Shown one piece after another: positions 35,807 to 44,129 of a stretch of DNA of 64,000 nt. A program made the translations under genes and the position numbers. The notes under the pieces were generated by a model. That model searched no databases. It saw only the letters and a program-made list of their open reading frames with translations, and was not told where the DNA came from. The stretch's first letter is position 1; the number at the start of each line of letters is the position of its first letter. Origin of the DNA: Pseudonocardia sulfidoxydans NBRC 16205 (lineage in GTDB: Bacteria; Actinomycetota; Actinomycetes; Mycobacteriales; Pseudonocardiaceae); assembly GCF_007989085.1 (NCBI RefSeq), contig NZ_BJVJ01000015.1:33618-97617 (forward strand), written 5' to 3'.

Positions 35807-35825
35807 GTAGGTGCACCTCTATGAA

Positions 35826-35842
35826 TGAGTACGATGTACGCA
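35826..35842. promoter_or_regulatory. Inverted repeat TGAGTAC-GAT-GTACGCA, candidate TetR operator
   Basis: A 17-bp near-palindrome with one mismatch, 20 bp upstream of the start of the family-5 binding protein, in an unusually AT-rich stretch. Position in the promoter of an operon that ends with a tetR gene supports autoregulation. Confidence 0.55.
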
Positions 35843-35918
35843 ATGAGTGAGGTGACGCTAAAGGCACCCGCGACTCATTGTCAACGAGGGTCTGCTGCCC
35901 GTGGAGGCCGCACGCCCT

Positions 35919-35958
35919 GTGAGTGGCGATGGTCGCCATGGCGACCATCGCCACTCAC
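35919..35958. repeat. Palindromic repeat, copy B (perfect)
   Basis: A perfect 40-bp palindrome, arms beginning GTGAGTGGCGATGGTCG. It lies 3 bp beyond the stop codon of the snoaL-like gene and about 110 bp upstream of the family-5 binding protein start. Confidence 0.9.
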
Positions 35959-35961
35959 GAG

Positions 35962-36384
35962 CTACGCGGGGGCGGGCATCGCGCCGATCTGGACGAGCAC
36001 CGAGAGCAGGTCGGTGGAGGTCCAGCGCTCCAGACAGACCCCGTCGCGCATCCGCAGGATCGTGATGCCGTTCATCGCGATCGGGTTGCCCGTCGCCGGG
36101 ACACCCATGAACTCGCCGTCGTGCGTGCCCGACAACGTGAACCGGGAGACGATCCGGTCGCCCGAACCGAACGTGTCGTGCAGCTCGATCCGGCTGCCGG
36201 GGAACGCCGCCGTCAGCGCCTCGTAGAACGCGCGCACACCGGCCTTGTCCAGTGGCTCCGGGCCGAACCCGTGCACCAGGACGTCGGCGTCGTAGATCCG
36301 CAGGTAGCCCTCCAGGTCGCCGGCGTTCCACCGGTCGATCGCCGTGCCGAGTGCCGCCTGGCTGGTCTCGAGGGTCGTCGTCAT
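35962..36384 (-). CDS. SnoaL-like polyketide cyclase/nuclear transport factor 2-fold protein
   Basis: A 140-residue SnoaL/NTF2-like protein: the N-terminal AIDRWNAGDLEGYLRIYDADVLVHGF and the later VSRFTLSGTHDGEFMGVPATGNPI are typical. Such proteins act as cyclases, isomerases or binding proteins. It stands alone between the DrrAB operon and repeat B; ATG follows AAGGAGG. Confidence 0.85.
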   Translation of the reverse strand: MTTTLETSQAALGTAIDRWNAGDLEGYLRIYDADVLVHGFGPEPLDKAGVRAFYEALTAAFPGSRIELHDTFGSGDRIVSRFTLSGTHDGEFMGVPATGNPIAMNGITILRMRDGVCLERWTSTDLLSVLVQIGAMPAPA

Positions 36385-36487
36385 CGCGTCCGTCCTCCTT
36401 CTCCGTGGTCGCGGCGATCGTGGCCCGGTGCCCGGCCCGGCACACCGGTCGTTGGGCCCCTGATCGGTGTCGGGTCCTCACAGGGGC

Positions 36488-37285
36488 TCACGGTCCGGTG
36501 CGCTCGTACAGCCGGCGCGACCACAGGTAGCCGGCGCCCGCGATCACGACGCACCAGACGACCGCCACCAACCCCGTCGTCCCGACCGGCGTGCCCGACA
36601 GGAGTGCCCGCAGCGTCTCGATCACCGGGGTGAACGGCTGGTACTCGGCGAACCAACGAAGGGCCGTCGGCATCGAGTCGGTGGGCACGAAACCGCTGCT
36701 CAGGAACGGCAGCAGCAGCAGGATCATCGGGGTGTTGCTCGCGGTCTCGACGCTCTTCGCCTTCAATCCCAGCGCCACGGCGAGCCAGATCATCGCCAGC
36801 CCAGCGAGGATCAGCAGCCCGATCGCACCGAGCCAACCGCCGATGCCGGCATCGGGCCGGAAACCGACCGCCAGCGCCACCGCCGTGACGGTGACGAGCC
36901 CCACGAACACCTGGATCAGGCTGCCGATGACGTGCCCGGTCAGCACCGAGGCCCGGGAGATCGACATCGTCCGGAACCGGGCGACGATGCCCTCGGTCAT
37001 GTCCATCGCGACCGAGATCGCCGTGCCCTGCACTGCGCCCGCGATCGTCATCAGCAGGATGCCGGGGACGACGTAGTTGGCGTAGGCGGCGCGCCCGGTC
37101 AGGCCGGCTGCCGGGCCGCCGAGGCCCGACCCGAGGGTCCCGCCGAAGACGAACACGAACAGCAGCAGGAACACCACCGGCATCCCGACCAGCATGACCG
37201 TCAGCGACGGGTACCGGAGCATGCGACGGACGTTGCGGCGCAACATGGTGCGCGAGTCGCGCAGCGGGTGGGTCATGGTCGTCAT
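36488..37285 (-). CDS. ABC-2 type transporter permease (DrrB-like)
   Basis: A 265-residue integral membrane protein with about six hydrophobic segments and the ABC-2 pattern of daunorubicin-type exporters (PGILLMTIAGAVQGTAISVAMDMTEGIVARFRTM; FLSSGFVPTDSMP). Its ATG overlaps the stop of the ATPase gene by 4 bp. Acts with the ATPase at 37282 in drug or lipid export. Confidence 0.88.
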   Translation of the reverse strand: MTTMTHPLRDSRTMLRRNVRRMLRYPSLTVMLVGMPVVFLLLFVFVFGGTLGSGLGGPAAGLTGRAAYANYVVPGILLMTIAGAVQGTAISVAMDMTEGIVARFRTMSISRASVLTGHVIGSLIQVFVGLVTVTAVALAVGFRPDAGIGGWLGAIGLLILAGLAMIWLAVALGLKAKSVETASNTPMILLLLPFLSSGFVPTDSMPTALRWFAEYQPFTPVIETLRALLSGTPVGTTGLVAVVWCVVIAGAGYLWSRRLYERTGP

Positions 37286-38253
37286 CGGACGGGCTCCTTC
37301 GCAGGGGCTTCGCTCGCCGCACGGGGGCGGCCGGTCAGGGACAGGAAGACGTCGTCGAGATCAGGGCTGTGGACGGTCAGCTCGTCGGGCTGGACGCGGA
37401 CGGCGTCGAGGCCGTCGAGCACCGCGCGCAGCGAGCCGACGCCGCCGTCGGCGGGGATCTGCAGGGTCAGCGCCTCGTCGTCGCGCTGAGCGCGGGTGAA
37501 GACGCCGGCCGCAGCGTCGAGCGCGACCGGCGTGGCGAACCGGACGCTGATGTGCCCGCCGGGAATCATCCGCTTGAGTTCGGTGGCGGTCCCCTCGGCG
37601 ACGATCCGACCCTGGTCGAGCAGCGCGATCCGGTCGGCCAGCTCGTCGGCCTCCTCCAGGTACTGCGTGGTCAGGAAGATCGTGACGCCGCTCGCCGCCA
37701 GCCCGCGGATGGCCTCCCACATCATGCGGCGGGTGCGCGGGTCGAGACCCGTCGTCGGTTCGTCGAGGAAGATCACCTGCGGGTCGCCGATCAGCGTCAT
37801 CGCGAGGTCGAGCTTGCGGCGCATCCCGCCCGAGTAGCCGGCGGGGGCACGGTTCGCGGCATCGACGAGGTCGAACCGCTCCAGTAGCTCCGCGGCGCGG
37901 CGCCGGCCCTCGGCGCGGTCGAGGTGCAGCAGGTCGGCCATCAGGATCAGGTTCTCCTCGCCGGTCAGCAGGTTGTCGACCGCCGAGAACTGGCCCGTCA
38001 CGCCGATGGCGCGGCGTGCCGCATCGGGTTCGTCGGCCAGGTCGTGACCGGCGATGGTGACCGTGCCGCCGTCGGCGGGAAGCAGCGTCGTGAGGATGTG
38101 GACGGTCGTGGTCTTGCCGGCGCCGTTGGGCCCGAGCAGGGCGAAGATCGAGCCGGCCGGGACCGCGAGGTCGATGCCGTCGAGGACGACCTCGGCCCCG
38201 AACGACTTGCGCAGCCCGATCACCGACACGGCATCGGAACGGATGGCGGACAT
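37282..38253 (-). CDS. ABC transporter ATP-binding protein (DrrA-like, drug resistance)
   Basis: A 323-residue ATPase. Walker A GPNGAGKTT near residue 40, signature YSGGMRRKLDLAMTL, Walker B VIFLDEPTTGLDPRTRR and switch TTQYLEEADELADR, with a C-terminal DUF4162-like tail (SPDLDDVFLSLTGR). Typical DrrA. Third gene of a leftward operon headed by the ribbon-helix-helix regulator. Confidence 0.9.
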   Translation of the reverse strand: MSAIRSDAVSVIGLRKSFGAEVVLDGIDLAVPAGSIFALLGPNGAGKTTTVHILTTLLPADGGTVTIAGHDLADEPDAARRAIGVTGQFSAVDNLLTGEENLILMADLLHLDRAEGRRRAAELLERFDLVDAANRAPAGYSGGMRRKLDLAMTLIGDPQVIFLDEPTTGLDPRTRRMMWEAIRGLAASGVTIFLTTQYLEEADELADRIALLDQGRIVAEGTATELKRMIPGGHISVRFATPVALDAAAGVFTRAQRDDEALTLQIPADGGVGSLRAVLDGLDAVRVQPDELTVHSPDLDDVFLSLTGRPRAASEAPAKEPVR

Positions 38254-38283
38254 GGGTTCTCCTCGTGAGGAAGTAGGGGCGCG

Positions 38284-39132
38284 TCAGGCACGGCGGACGA
38301 CGACGTCGCCGCTGTCGGTGTGTGCGTGGATCTCGACGGTCTCGGTGAAGCCGTCGGGATTGTCGCGGGCGTCGAGGGAGTTGCGGACCTTGCCCGACGT
38401 CGAGCTCACGTCGAGCCACGCGGCCGTCCCGGCGCGGATGCCGACCTCGAGGACGCCGGACGTCGTCGTCAGCTCGACGGTGCCGCGGACGACCTCGTCG
38501 ATGCGGACACCGCCGTACGCGGTCTTGGCCGACACACCGCCCTCCGCACGGCCGATCCGCACGTCCCCGTACAGGCCGGTGACCCGCAGGTCGCCCCCCG
38601 CGTGGCCGATGCGCGTGCCGCCGTAGTTGTTGCGGACGGTCCCCGCGGCGTCGAGCGTGCGGGCCTCGATGTCGCCGGAACCGGTGGAGAGCTCTGCGTC
38701 ACCGAGGGCGTGCTCGACGTGGACCTCGCCGTAGGTCGTCTCCAGCGTCAGCGGGCCGCCCTCCTCGACGCGGATGTCGCCGTAGCGGGTGAACAGGCGG
38801 CACTCGCCGAGCGACCCGTCGCAGCGGTACTCGCCCATCGAGAGCGTCGCCGTCACGTGTGACCCGGCAGGCACCTCGATCTCGACGATCTCGGCGGCAC
38901 TGCTGCGCAGCCAGTCGAGCGCCCAGCCGAAGCGACGCTGCGCCGGACCCGTGATGGCGAGCTCACCGTCGGTGAAGCTCACGCGGGTGGTGGTGGCAGT
39001 GTCGGCCGCGCCGTCGGGGGTGACGGTGACCCGGGTGTCGGTGCGGTCGCCGGCAATGATGCGGACGCTGCCGTGCGGGAGGTCGATGGTGACCCGGACC
39101 GGCCCGGCGGTGTCGAACAGGTGGGTGGTCAT
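38284..39132 (-). CDS. DUF4097-family beta-strand repeat protein (putative adhesin-like)
   Basis: A 282-residue protein without signal peptide, built of short repeating strands (VRITGLYGDVRIGRAEGGVSAKT-like units; GDIEARTLDAAGTVRNNYGG). This is the DUF4097 right-handed beta-helix type often encoded beside ABC-2 transporters. Function unknown. It is 4 bp after the regulator gene and 30 bp before drrA, so it belongs to the same operon. Confidence 0.8.
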   Translation of the reverse strand: MTTHLFDTAGPVRVTIDLPHGSVRIIAGDRTDTRVTVTPDGAADTATTTRVSFTDGELAITGPAQRRFGWALDWLRSSAAEIVEIEVPAGSHVTATLSMGEYRCDGSLGECRLFTRYGDIRVEEGGPLTLETTYGEVHVEHALGDAELSTGSGDIEARTLDAAGTVRNNYGGTRIGHAGGDLRVTGLYGDVRIGRAEGGVSAKTAYGGVRIDEVVRGTVELTTTSGVLEVGIRAGTAAWLDVSSTSGKVRNSLDARDNPDGFTETVEIHAHTDSGDVVVRRA

Positions 39133-39136
39133 GGCC

Positions 39137-39652
39137 TCAGCCCACCCATCCGGTGAGCCGGCCGCCGTGCGAGCGTCCGGCGCTCCTGCGGTCGGGCTTC
39201 GGGTCGAGCGCCGACGTCGCGGCCCGGACGAGCCAGGCGTTGACCGACAGGCCCTCCTTGCCCGCCGCCTCCTCGATCCGGGCCTTCAGCGTCTCCGGCG
39301 GGCGGAAGTTGATCCGCGAGGTGGCGCCATCGGTGGCGTCAGGCTGGCTCGGCGGCGTGGCCGGACGGTCCTCGCCGTTCGACGTGGAGCTCGGCGCCGC
39401 GGGGCCGGTCGTCGGCACGGATACGACGAAGTCGGGCTCACGGCCCCGCAGCCGCAGGTGCACCGACCCCGGCGCCAGCTCGCGGGTGATCTCGTCGGTG
39501 GCGACCGACAGTGCATCCAGCAGGGTCAGCCGGGTCGCCGACTCCAGTGCGGGCACCAGCCGCTCGGCCAGTGCCCGCATGTCGTCGCCACCGGCCTCGG
39601 CTGCCACGATCAGCTCGCGGCGGAGGCTCTCGACGTACCCTCCGATGTCCAT
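39137..39652 (-). CDS. Ribbon-helix-helix transcriptional regulator (Arc/CopG/HicB-like)
   Basis: A 171-residue protein. The C-terminal part, SRINFRPPETLKARIEEAAGKEGLSVNAWLVRAATSAL, is a clear ribbon-helix-helix fold; the N-terminal two thirds, helical then Pro/Ser-rich, is likely a sensor or oligomerisation part. ATG at 39652 is preferred; a longer start at 39688 would lie inside the operator repeats. Three evenly spaced TGGCGCCA sites at its start make it a probable autorepressor of the DUF4097-drrAB operon. Confidence 0.8.
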   Translation of the reverse strand: MDIGGYVESLRRELIVAAEAGGDDMRALAERLVPALESATRLTLLDALSVATDEITRELAPGSVHLRLRGREPDFVVSVPTTGPAAPSSTSNGEDRPATPPSQPDATDGATSRINFRPPETLKARIEEAAGKEGLSVNAWLVRAATSALDPKPDRRSAGRSHGGRLTGWVG

Positions 39653-39681
39653 GGCGCCACTATGGCGCCATAATGGCGCCA
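39651..39681. promoter_or_regulatory. Operator array: three ATGGCGCCA sites at 11-bp spacing
   Basis: ATGGCGCCA occurs at 39651, 39662 and 39673, each containing the palindrome TGGCGCCA, exactly one helical turn apart. The array begins at the start codon of the ribbon-helix-helix gene and extends upstream. Dimers of such proteins bind short repeats at one-turn spacing, so this is probably its own operator. Confidence 0.7.
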
Positions 39682-39712
39682 TGCGCAAGTGGGTTGGCGC
39701 CGGAACGTCGGA

Positions 39713-41248
39713 TCAGGGTCGCGCGGTGACCTCGATCCTCTCGCCGCCGAAGTGCAGCGACGTGGCGAGATAGTCGCGCAGCACGTCGGGATGGGCGGAG
39801 TCCGCGACGAGGCCGAGGTAGCCGTCGGGCCGGATCAGGGCCATGCCGTCGATCGGCCAGCCGTACGCCTGGGCGAGGGCGTCGTCGGCGGCGACGACCG
39901 TGCCGAGATCGCCGAGCACCTCACGCAGCGCGGCCTCCTGCCCGGAACCCTGGACGACCAGCAGGAAGCCCGGCGTGGCCAGCAGGTCCTCGATCGCGAC
40001 AGCCGTGCCCGCGGGGTCGGGGGCGTGGTCGCCCGCCTTGACCGCGGCGCGCCCGTGGTGCACCGACAGGGCGCTGTCGCGGTAGTTGATCGTCAGCTCG
40101 GCCATGGTCGAGGCGGCGACGTCACGGACCTTGTGGACGTGCCCGACCAGGAACATCGCGACGTTGCGCAGCACGGCCTCCGGCCCGGACGCGGTGCCGA
40201 CCTCGGTCAGCGTCGTCGTCGTGCGGACCACCATGGCCCCGACGGGATGACGCTCGGCGTCGTAGCTGTCGAGCAGCGCGGCGTCGGCCCGGCCCTGCGC
40301 GACGAGGGCGAGCTTCCACGCGAGGTTCGCGGCGTCCTGGATCCCGGTGTTCATCCCCTGCGCCCCCGCGGGGCTGTGGATGTGCGCGGCGTCGCCGGCG
40401 AGGAACACGCGGCCGAACCGGTACCGCGGCACCTGCGCATGGTGGACCTCGAAGTAGGTCAGCCAGCGCGGCGTGTGCATCCTGACCGCCCCGCCCATCC
40501 GGACGTCGGCGAGCGCCTGCATCTCCGCGAGCGTCGGCGCGGTCGTCCCCTCGGGCGGCGGGTCGACGAGGAACATGATCCGGGCCCGGTCACCGGCCAG
40601 CGGGAACAGCATGCCCATCCCGTCGGGATGAGTGAACATCCGGATCGAGTCGGGTGCGTAGCTCGTGTCGACGTCCGCGTCGGCCATCGCGAAGTGCTGG
40701 CCGTGGAAGCCTCCTTCGAGCGTCGTGCCGACGAGGCGCCGCGTCGTGCTGTGCCCGCCGTCGGCGCCCAGCACCCAGCCGTACCGGGCGGCCGACTCGC
40801 CGCCGGCGCTGCGCAGCACGACGTCGACGCCGTCGTCGTCCTGGGTGAGCCCGGCCAGCGCGACACCCCGATCGACGACGACGCCCAGCTCGGCGGCCCG
40901 CTCCGCCAGCACGGCCTCGGTGTCGGGCTGCGCGACGTCGAGCACATAGGGGTGGCGGCTGGGCGCGTTGCCGAGGTCCATCCGGACGCGGGCCCTGCCG
41001 GTCCGGCCGTCGACGACGTCGAGCGCCGGGACCCGGCGGCCGAGCGACTCGAGCCGGTCCAGCGCCCCGAGCGACGCGAGCAGCTCCATGCTCCGGGCGT
41101 GCACGCCGACGGCGCGCGACTCGGTCGTCGGCTGTTCCAGGACCTCGACGACCCGGACGGCGACGCCGAGCCGGGCGAGCTGGACGGCGGCGGTGAGGCC
41201 GACCGGGCCGGCGCCCACGATCAGGACGGTGTCGTGGGTGGCGTTCAT
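39713..41248 (-). CDS. FAD-dependent aromatic monooxygenase (PHBH/PgaE-like)
   Basis: A 511-residue class A flavin hydroxylase. FAD/NADPH motifs: GAGPVGLTAAVQLARLG at the N-terminus, a DG motif in GWVLGADGGHSTTRRLVG and GRVFLAGDAAHIHSPAGAQGMNTGIQDA near residue 290. A C-terminal thioredoxin-like domain (PDGYLGLVADSAHPDVLRDYL) is typical of polyketide and rifampicin hydroxylases. ATG follows CAGGAG. It may inactivate an aromatic antibiotic alongside the DrrAB exporter downstream; the link is positional only. Confidence 0.88.
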   Translation of the reverse strand: MNATHDTVLIVGAGPVGLTAAVQLARLGVAVRVVEVLEQPTTESRAVGVHARSMELLASLGALDRLESLGRRVPALDVVDGRTGRARVRMDLGNAPSRHPYVLDVAQPDTEAVLAERAAELGVVVDRGVALAGLTQDDDGVDVVLRSAGGESAARYGWVLGADGGHSTTRRLVGTTLEGGFHGQHFAMADADVDTSYAPDSIRMFTHPDGMGMLFPLAGDRARIMFLVDPPPEGTTAPTLAEMQALADVRMGGAVRMHTPRWLTYFEVHHAQVPRYRFGRVFLAGDAAHIHSPAGAQGMNTGIQDAANLAWKLALVAQGRADAALLDSYDAERHPVGAMVVRTTTTLTEVGTASGPEAVLRNVAMFLVGHVHKVRDVAASTMAELTINYRDSALSVHHGRAAVKAGDHAPDPAGTAVAIEDLLATPGFLLVVQGSGQEAALREVLGDLGTVVAADDALAQAYGWPIDGMALIRPDGYLGLVADSAHPDVLRDYLATSLHFGGERIEVTARP

Positions 41249-41448
41249 CGAATGGCTCCTGTCGGGTCCGTGGACCGGGTGTCGGCGGAGGACGCGCGGG
41301 TCAGCGCCTCCTCCTGGATCCGGGTGAGGGTGCCGACGAGCAGGTCGGTGGGCGTGTCCGCGAACAGCTCGCGGACCTCGTCGACCCCCCTCGCACCGTG
41401 GGTGAGCTCGTCGTCACGCTCCCGAATATGAACGAGACATGACCCAGA
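41245..41448 (-). pseudogene. Open frame without start, possible remnant of a regulator gene
   Basis: On the minus strand a 67-codon open frame ends with TGA overlapping the ATG of the monooxygenase, a coupling arrangement typical of operons. It reads RERDDELTHGARGVDEVREL then TDLLVGTLTRIQEEALTR, a plausible helical protein tail. No ATG, GTG or TTG start lies in frame before an upstream stop, so it may be the decayed 3' end of a gene, for example of a TetR or MarR regulator. Confidence 0.3.
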
Positions 41449-41953
41449 TCACAATGTCCGAGCGGTCGCGACCCGCGACGCCTTCCTGCTCACGGCCGTC
41501 GTCGAAGAACCCTCCGCGTGGGCGATGAGTTCCGCCGGAGCCCGGCGTCTACCCGATGACACCCACACGCGCTCCACGGAGGACAGGACCCCCAGGACTG
41601 GCACTTCCCCTACTTCGACGACGAGGTCGGGGCCGTCGTCGGCTCGCCCGAGACCCGCTGAGCGTGCCGCGGGGGCGCGCTGGAGCGATCCGCACCCCGC
41701 TCCGCGGCACCCTGCCGGCGGATGCGCGGCGTCTGCCGGGCTGAGGCCGGCACGTGCCGCACACCTTCCGTACGCGCCGCACACGCTGCAGCCCGCGCGC
41801 CACGTACGGAAGGTGTGCGACGGCCGGCTGATCGGCCGACGCCGGTGTCGTCCCCCGGGCCCGTCGATCGACCGATCCCGGTGTGCGCCACGGAACGGGA
41901 CCGTTCACCTACGCCCGGAGAGGCCGGGCGAACGGAACGGACGGAGCAGGACG
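41449..41953. other. Gene-poor stretch with a coding remnant and a long inverted repeat
   Basis: No intact gene. A 33-codon open frame at 41560-41661 (+) ends QDWHFPYFDDEVGAVVGSPE and looks like the tail of a lost protein, but I cannot name it. The inverted repeat at 41758-41819 follows. Confidence 0.4.
41758..41819. repeat. Inverted repeat with 17-bp perfect arms
   Basis: Arms CGCACACCTTCCGTACG (41758-41774) and its exact complement (41803-41819) enclose a 28-bp GC-rich spacer. Weaker pairing (GCCGGC on both sides) extends it outward. It lies 135 bp upstream of the small secreted protein. It could be a terminator for a lost gene, a leader structure or the ends of a small mobile element. Confidence 0.6.
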
Positions 41954-42283
41954 ATGATGAAGAAGACGCTGGTCACCGGCGGTGTGGCGGCGCTGCTGAC
42001 ACTGGGCGCGGTCGCGACGGCCGGGTCCGCGATGGCCGCCGAGACAGCGAGCCCGAACGGGGTGATCACCCGGGCGACGACGTCGTACTCCAGCCCGTCG
42101 AACCAGAGCGCACCGGTGTCGTCGCTGCCGAAGGACACGCAGCTGCAGGTGCAGTGCGTCGTCGAGGGCCAGACCCCGCCGGGCAGCAGCAACTTCTACT
42201 GGGTGCGGGTCAACGACGCGAACGGGTCGTCGTTCGTGCACCGCGACGCGATCACGGTCGCGCCGGGCCTGCGGCACTGCTGA
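41954..42283 (+). CDS. Small secreted SH3-like domain protein
   Basis: A 109-residue protein with a Sec signal peptide (MMKKTLVTGGVAALLTLGAVATAGSAMAA, cleavage after AMA) and an SH3b-like mature part (TSYSSPSNQSAPVSSLPKDTQLQVQC...YWVRVNDANGSSFVHRDAI). Two Cys could form a disulfide. The family is common among secreted actinobacterial proteins, probably cell-wall binding. The ATG follows GGAGCAGG. Confidence 0.8.
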   Translation: MMKKTLVTGGVAALLTLGAVATAGSAMAAETASPNGVITRATTSYSSPSNQSAPVSSLPKDTQLQVQCVVEGQTPPGSSNFYWVRVNDANGSSFVHRDAITVAPGLRHC

Positions 42284-42293
42284 GCCGCAGCGC

Positions 42294-42833
42294 TCAGCGC
42301 TTCTCGGTGTCCCCGATGGAGCACAACGGGCAGCGGCGCCCGGGTTCGGCGGTGAGGTCGGGCATGCCGGGCGTCGCGGTCTGCCCGCAGATCGTCCGGC
42401 GTGCCTGCCCCGAGATCACCCGGTGCAGCACGGTGTCCGACTCGATCCGGACCCAGCGTTGCCCGTGGTGTTCCGCCGGCGGCTTGGGCGCCTTCGGCGC
42501 TCGTGGCGCCTTGGGTGTGGAGGCGGCGGGGCGCGTGGCCGGCGCCGGGGGCGCGGCCGGGGGAGGCGCGGGGTTGAGCGAGCGCCGCAGCCGGGCGACG
42601 CGGCGTTCGAGCTTCTCCGCGTCGTCGACGACGCGTCGCCACCGTGCGTCGGTGCCGCTGGGGTCCTCGCTGCGCGCGGCGCGGTGGAGGTCGTCGAGTC
42701 GGTCGGTCAGCCCGTCGAGGTCGGCGTCGGCCGCGTTCCCGATGCCGCGCACCTCGATCCCGAGGGCGTCCAAGGACTTCATCGCAACGTCGAAATGGTC
42801 GAGCGGGCGGCGTTCGGCGTGTCCCGTGTCCAC
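42294..42833 (-). CDS. Hypothetical protein with C-terminal zinc-like CxnCxxC
   Basis: A 179-residue protein: an N-terminal helical part (HFDVAMKSLDALGIEVRGIG...LEKLERRVARLRRSL-like), a Pro/Ala/Lys-rich linker and a C-terminal part with ISGQARRTICGQ and RRCPLCSIG that could bind zinc. I do not recognise the family. GTG at 42833 is the likely start, although the frame is open further upstream. Converges on the SH3-like gene with a 10-bp gap. Confidence 0.6.
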   Translation of the reverse strand: MDTGHAERRPLDHFDVAMKSLDALGIEVRGIGNAADADLDGLTDRLDDLHRAARSEDPSGTDARWRRVVDDAEKLERRVARLRRSLNPAPPPAAPPAPATRPAASTPKAPRAPKAPKPPAEHHGQRWVRIESDTVLHRVISGQARRTICGQTATPGMPDLTAEPGRRCPLCSIGDTEKR

Positions 42834-43052
42834 GTCGGGAAAGTCTAGGCCGACGTTTTCGCCGCCCTCCCCGTGGCGCCGTGCGCTACCGAACGAGCTG
42901 GAACGTGCTTGCGCACGGGCGCCCGCGGGGCGACCGTGGGGGGCACGGAACGCCACGACGACCGGTGAGGATGCGATGACCGCAGCCACGCGCCTCCGGT
43001 CGGTCCTGCGCCCGTCGCCACCCACGGCAAGTCGATCGCGCACTGGGCGCTC

Positions 43053-44066
43053 GTGCTCGCCGCGCTCGGCTACCTCGCCTGGCAGTCGCCCGACCTGCTC
43101 CGATCCGCCACCGAGGCAGGCGACGCGCTCGCCCGGCTCAGCTGGACCTGGACCGGTGTCTGCGCGCTGCTCGCACTGGCCGCCCTCGCCGTCTACGGGG
43201 AGCTGCACCGACGGCTGCTCGTCGTCGCCGGAGCGCCCGTCGGCGTCGTCCCGATGCAGGCCATCACGTTCGCGGAGAACGCCATCTCCAGCACCGTGCC
43301 CGTCGTCGGCGGGGCCGGGTCGATGGCCTACTCGATCGCCCGGCTGCGCCGCCGCGGCGTCGACCCCACCCTCGCGTCCTGGTCCGTCGTGCTCCCCGGA
43401 GCGTTGTCGACGATCGTGCTGCTCGTCCTCGCCATGATCGCCGCCGGAGCGGCGGGCTGGCTGCCGGTGTGGCTCGCCGTCGTCCTCGGCCTGGCCGTCG
43501 CGCTCGGGTCGGCGCTGCTCTGGGCCGTCGTCACCCGGCCCGCCGTGCTGCGCCGCGCCCTCACCGGTCTGCTCCACGTCGGCCGCCGCATCCCCTGGGT
43601 GTGCCACCACTGCCGCGGCGCCTGGGCCCTCGACCCCGACACCGTCTCCGACCGGCTCGCCGCCCGCATCGGCCTGCTCCGCCCCACCCCGCCGCAATGG
43701 GTCGTGCTCGTCGCGTTGGCCGTCGTCAGCTGGGGTTTCGACTTCCTCGCCCTCGCCGCCGCGGCCACCGCCGTCGGCATCCCCGTCGAATGGGCGCCGC
43801 TCGCCCTCGGGTTCCTCGCCGTCCAGGCCAGCATCGCCCTGCAGATCCTCCCCGGCGGCGCCGGCCTGGCCGAGGCCGGGCTCCTCGGCACCCTCGTCGC
43901 CGCCGGCGTCGGCGCCGGACCCGCCGCCGCCACCGTCCTCGTCTACCGCGTCATCACCTGGCTCGGCCTGTCCGTGATCGGCTGGATCGTCTACGCGATC
44001 CAGATCCACGCAGGCCCCACCCACCGCCACCGGCACGCCCCGGAGCTCGCTCCGCACGCGGCCTGA
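43053..44066 (+). CDS. UPF0104/lysylphosphatidylglycerol synthase transmembrane-like protein
   Basis: A 337-residue membrane protein with about eight hydrophobic segments, ITFAENAISSTVPVVGGAGSMAYSIARLRRRGVD and LPGGAGLAEAGLLGTLVAAGV being typical of the UPF0104 (MprF N-terminal-like flippase) family. GTG 43053 truncates the first transmembrane segment; the frame is open back to 42969 (IAHWALVLAAL) without a start, and an ATG at 42976 is in another frame, so the 5' end may carry a one-base shift. Function unknown. Confidence 0.75.
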   Translation: MLAALGYLAWQSPDLLRSATEAGDALARLSWTWTGVCALLALAALAVYGELHRRLLVVAGAPVGVVPMQAITFAENAISSTVPVVGGAGSMAYSIARLRRRGVDPTLASWSVVLPGALSTIVLLVLAMIAAGAAGWLPVWLAVVLGLAVALGSALLWAVVTRPAVLRRALTGLLHVGRRIPWVCHHCRGAWALDPDTVSDRLAARIGLLRPTPPQWVVLVALAVVSWGFDFLALAAAATAVGIPVEWAPLALGFLAVQASIALQILPGGAGLAEAGLLGTLVAAGVGAGPAAATVLVYRVITWLGLSVIGWIVYAIQIHAGPTHRHRHAPELAPHAA

Positions 44067-44083
44067 CCGGCCCGTCCCACGAA

Positions 44084-44117
44084 CACGGCCCGCCCCACGG
44101 GTGCGGGACGGGCCGTG
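44084..44117. terminator. Hairpin between convergent genes
   Basis: CACGGCCCG and CGGGCCGTG form a 9-bp stem, extended by further G-C pairs around a short loop. It sits 17 bp after the UPF0104-like gene and 12 bp before the msrA stop. No T-run, as usual in this GC-rich DNA. Probably a bidirectional terminator. Confidence 0.65.
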
Positions 44118-44129
44118 GACGGTCGTTCG

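Noticed and set aside
42294..42833. Zinc-ribbon transcription factor
   Set aside because: Only three clustered Cys plus a Pro-rich linker are visible; no DNA-binding fold could be recognised, so it is left as hypothetical.
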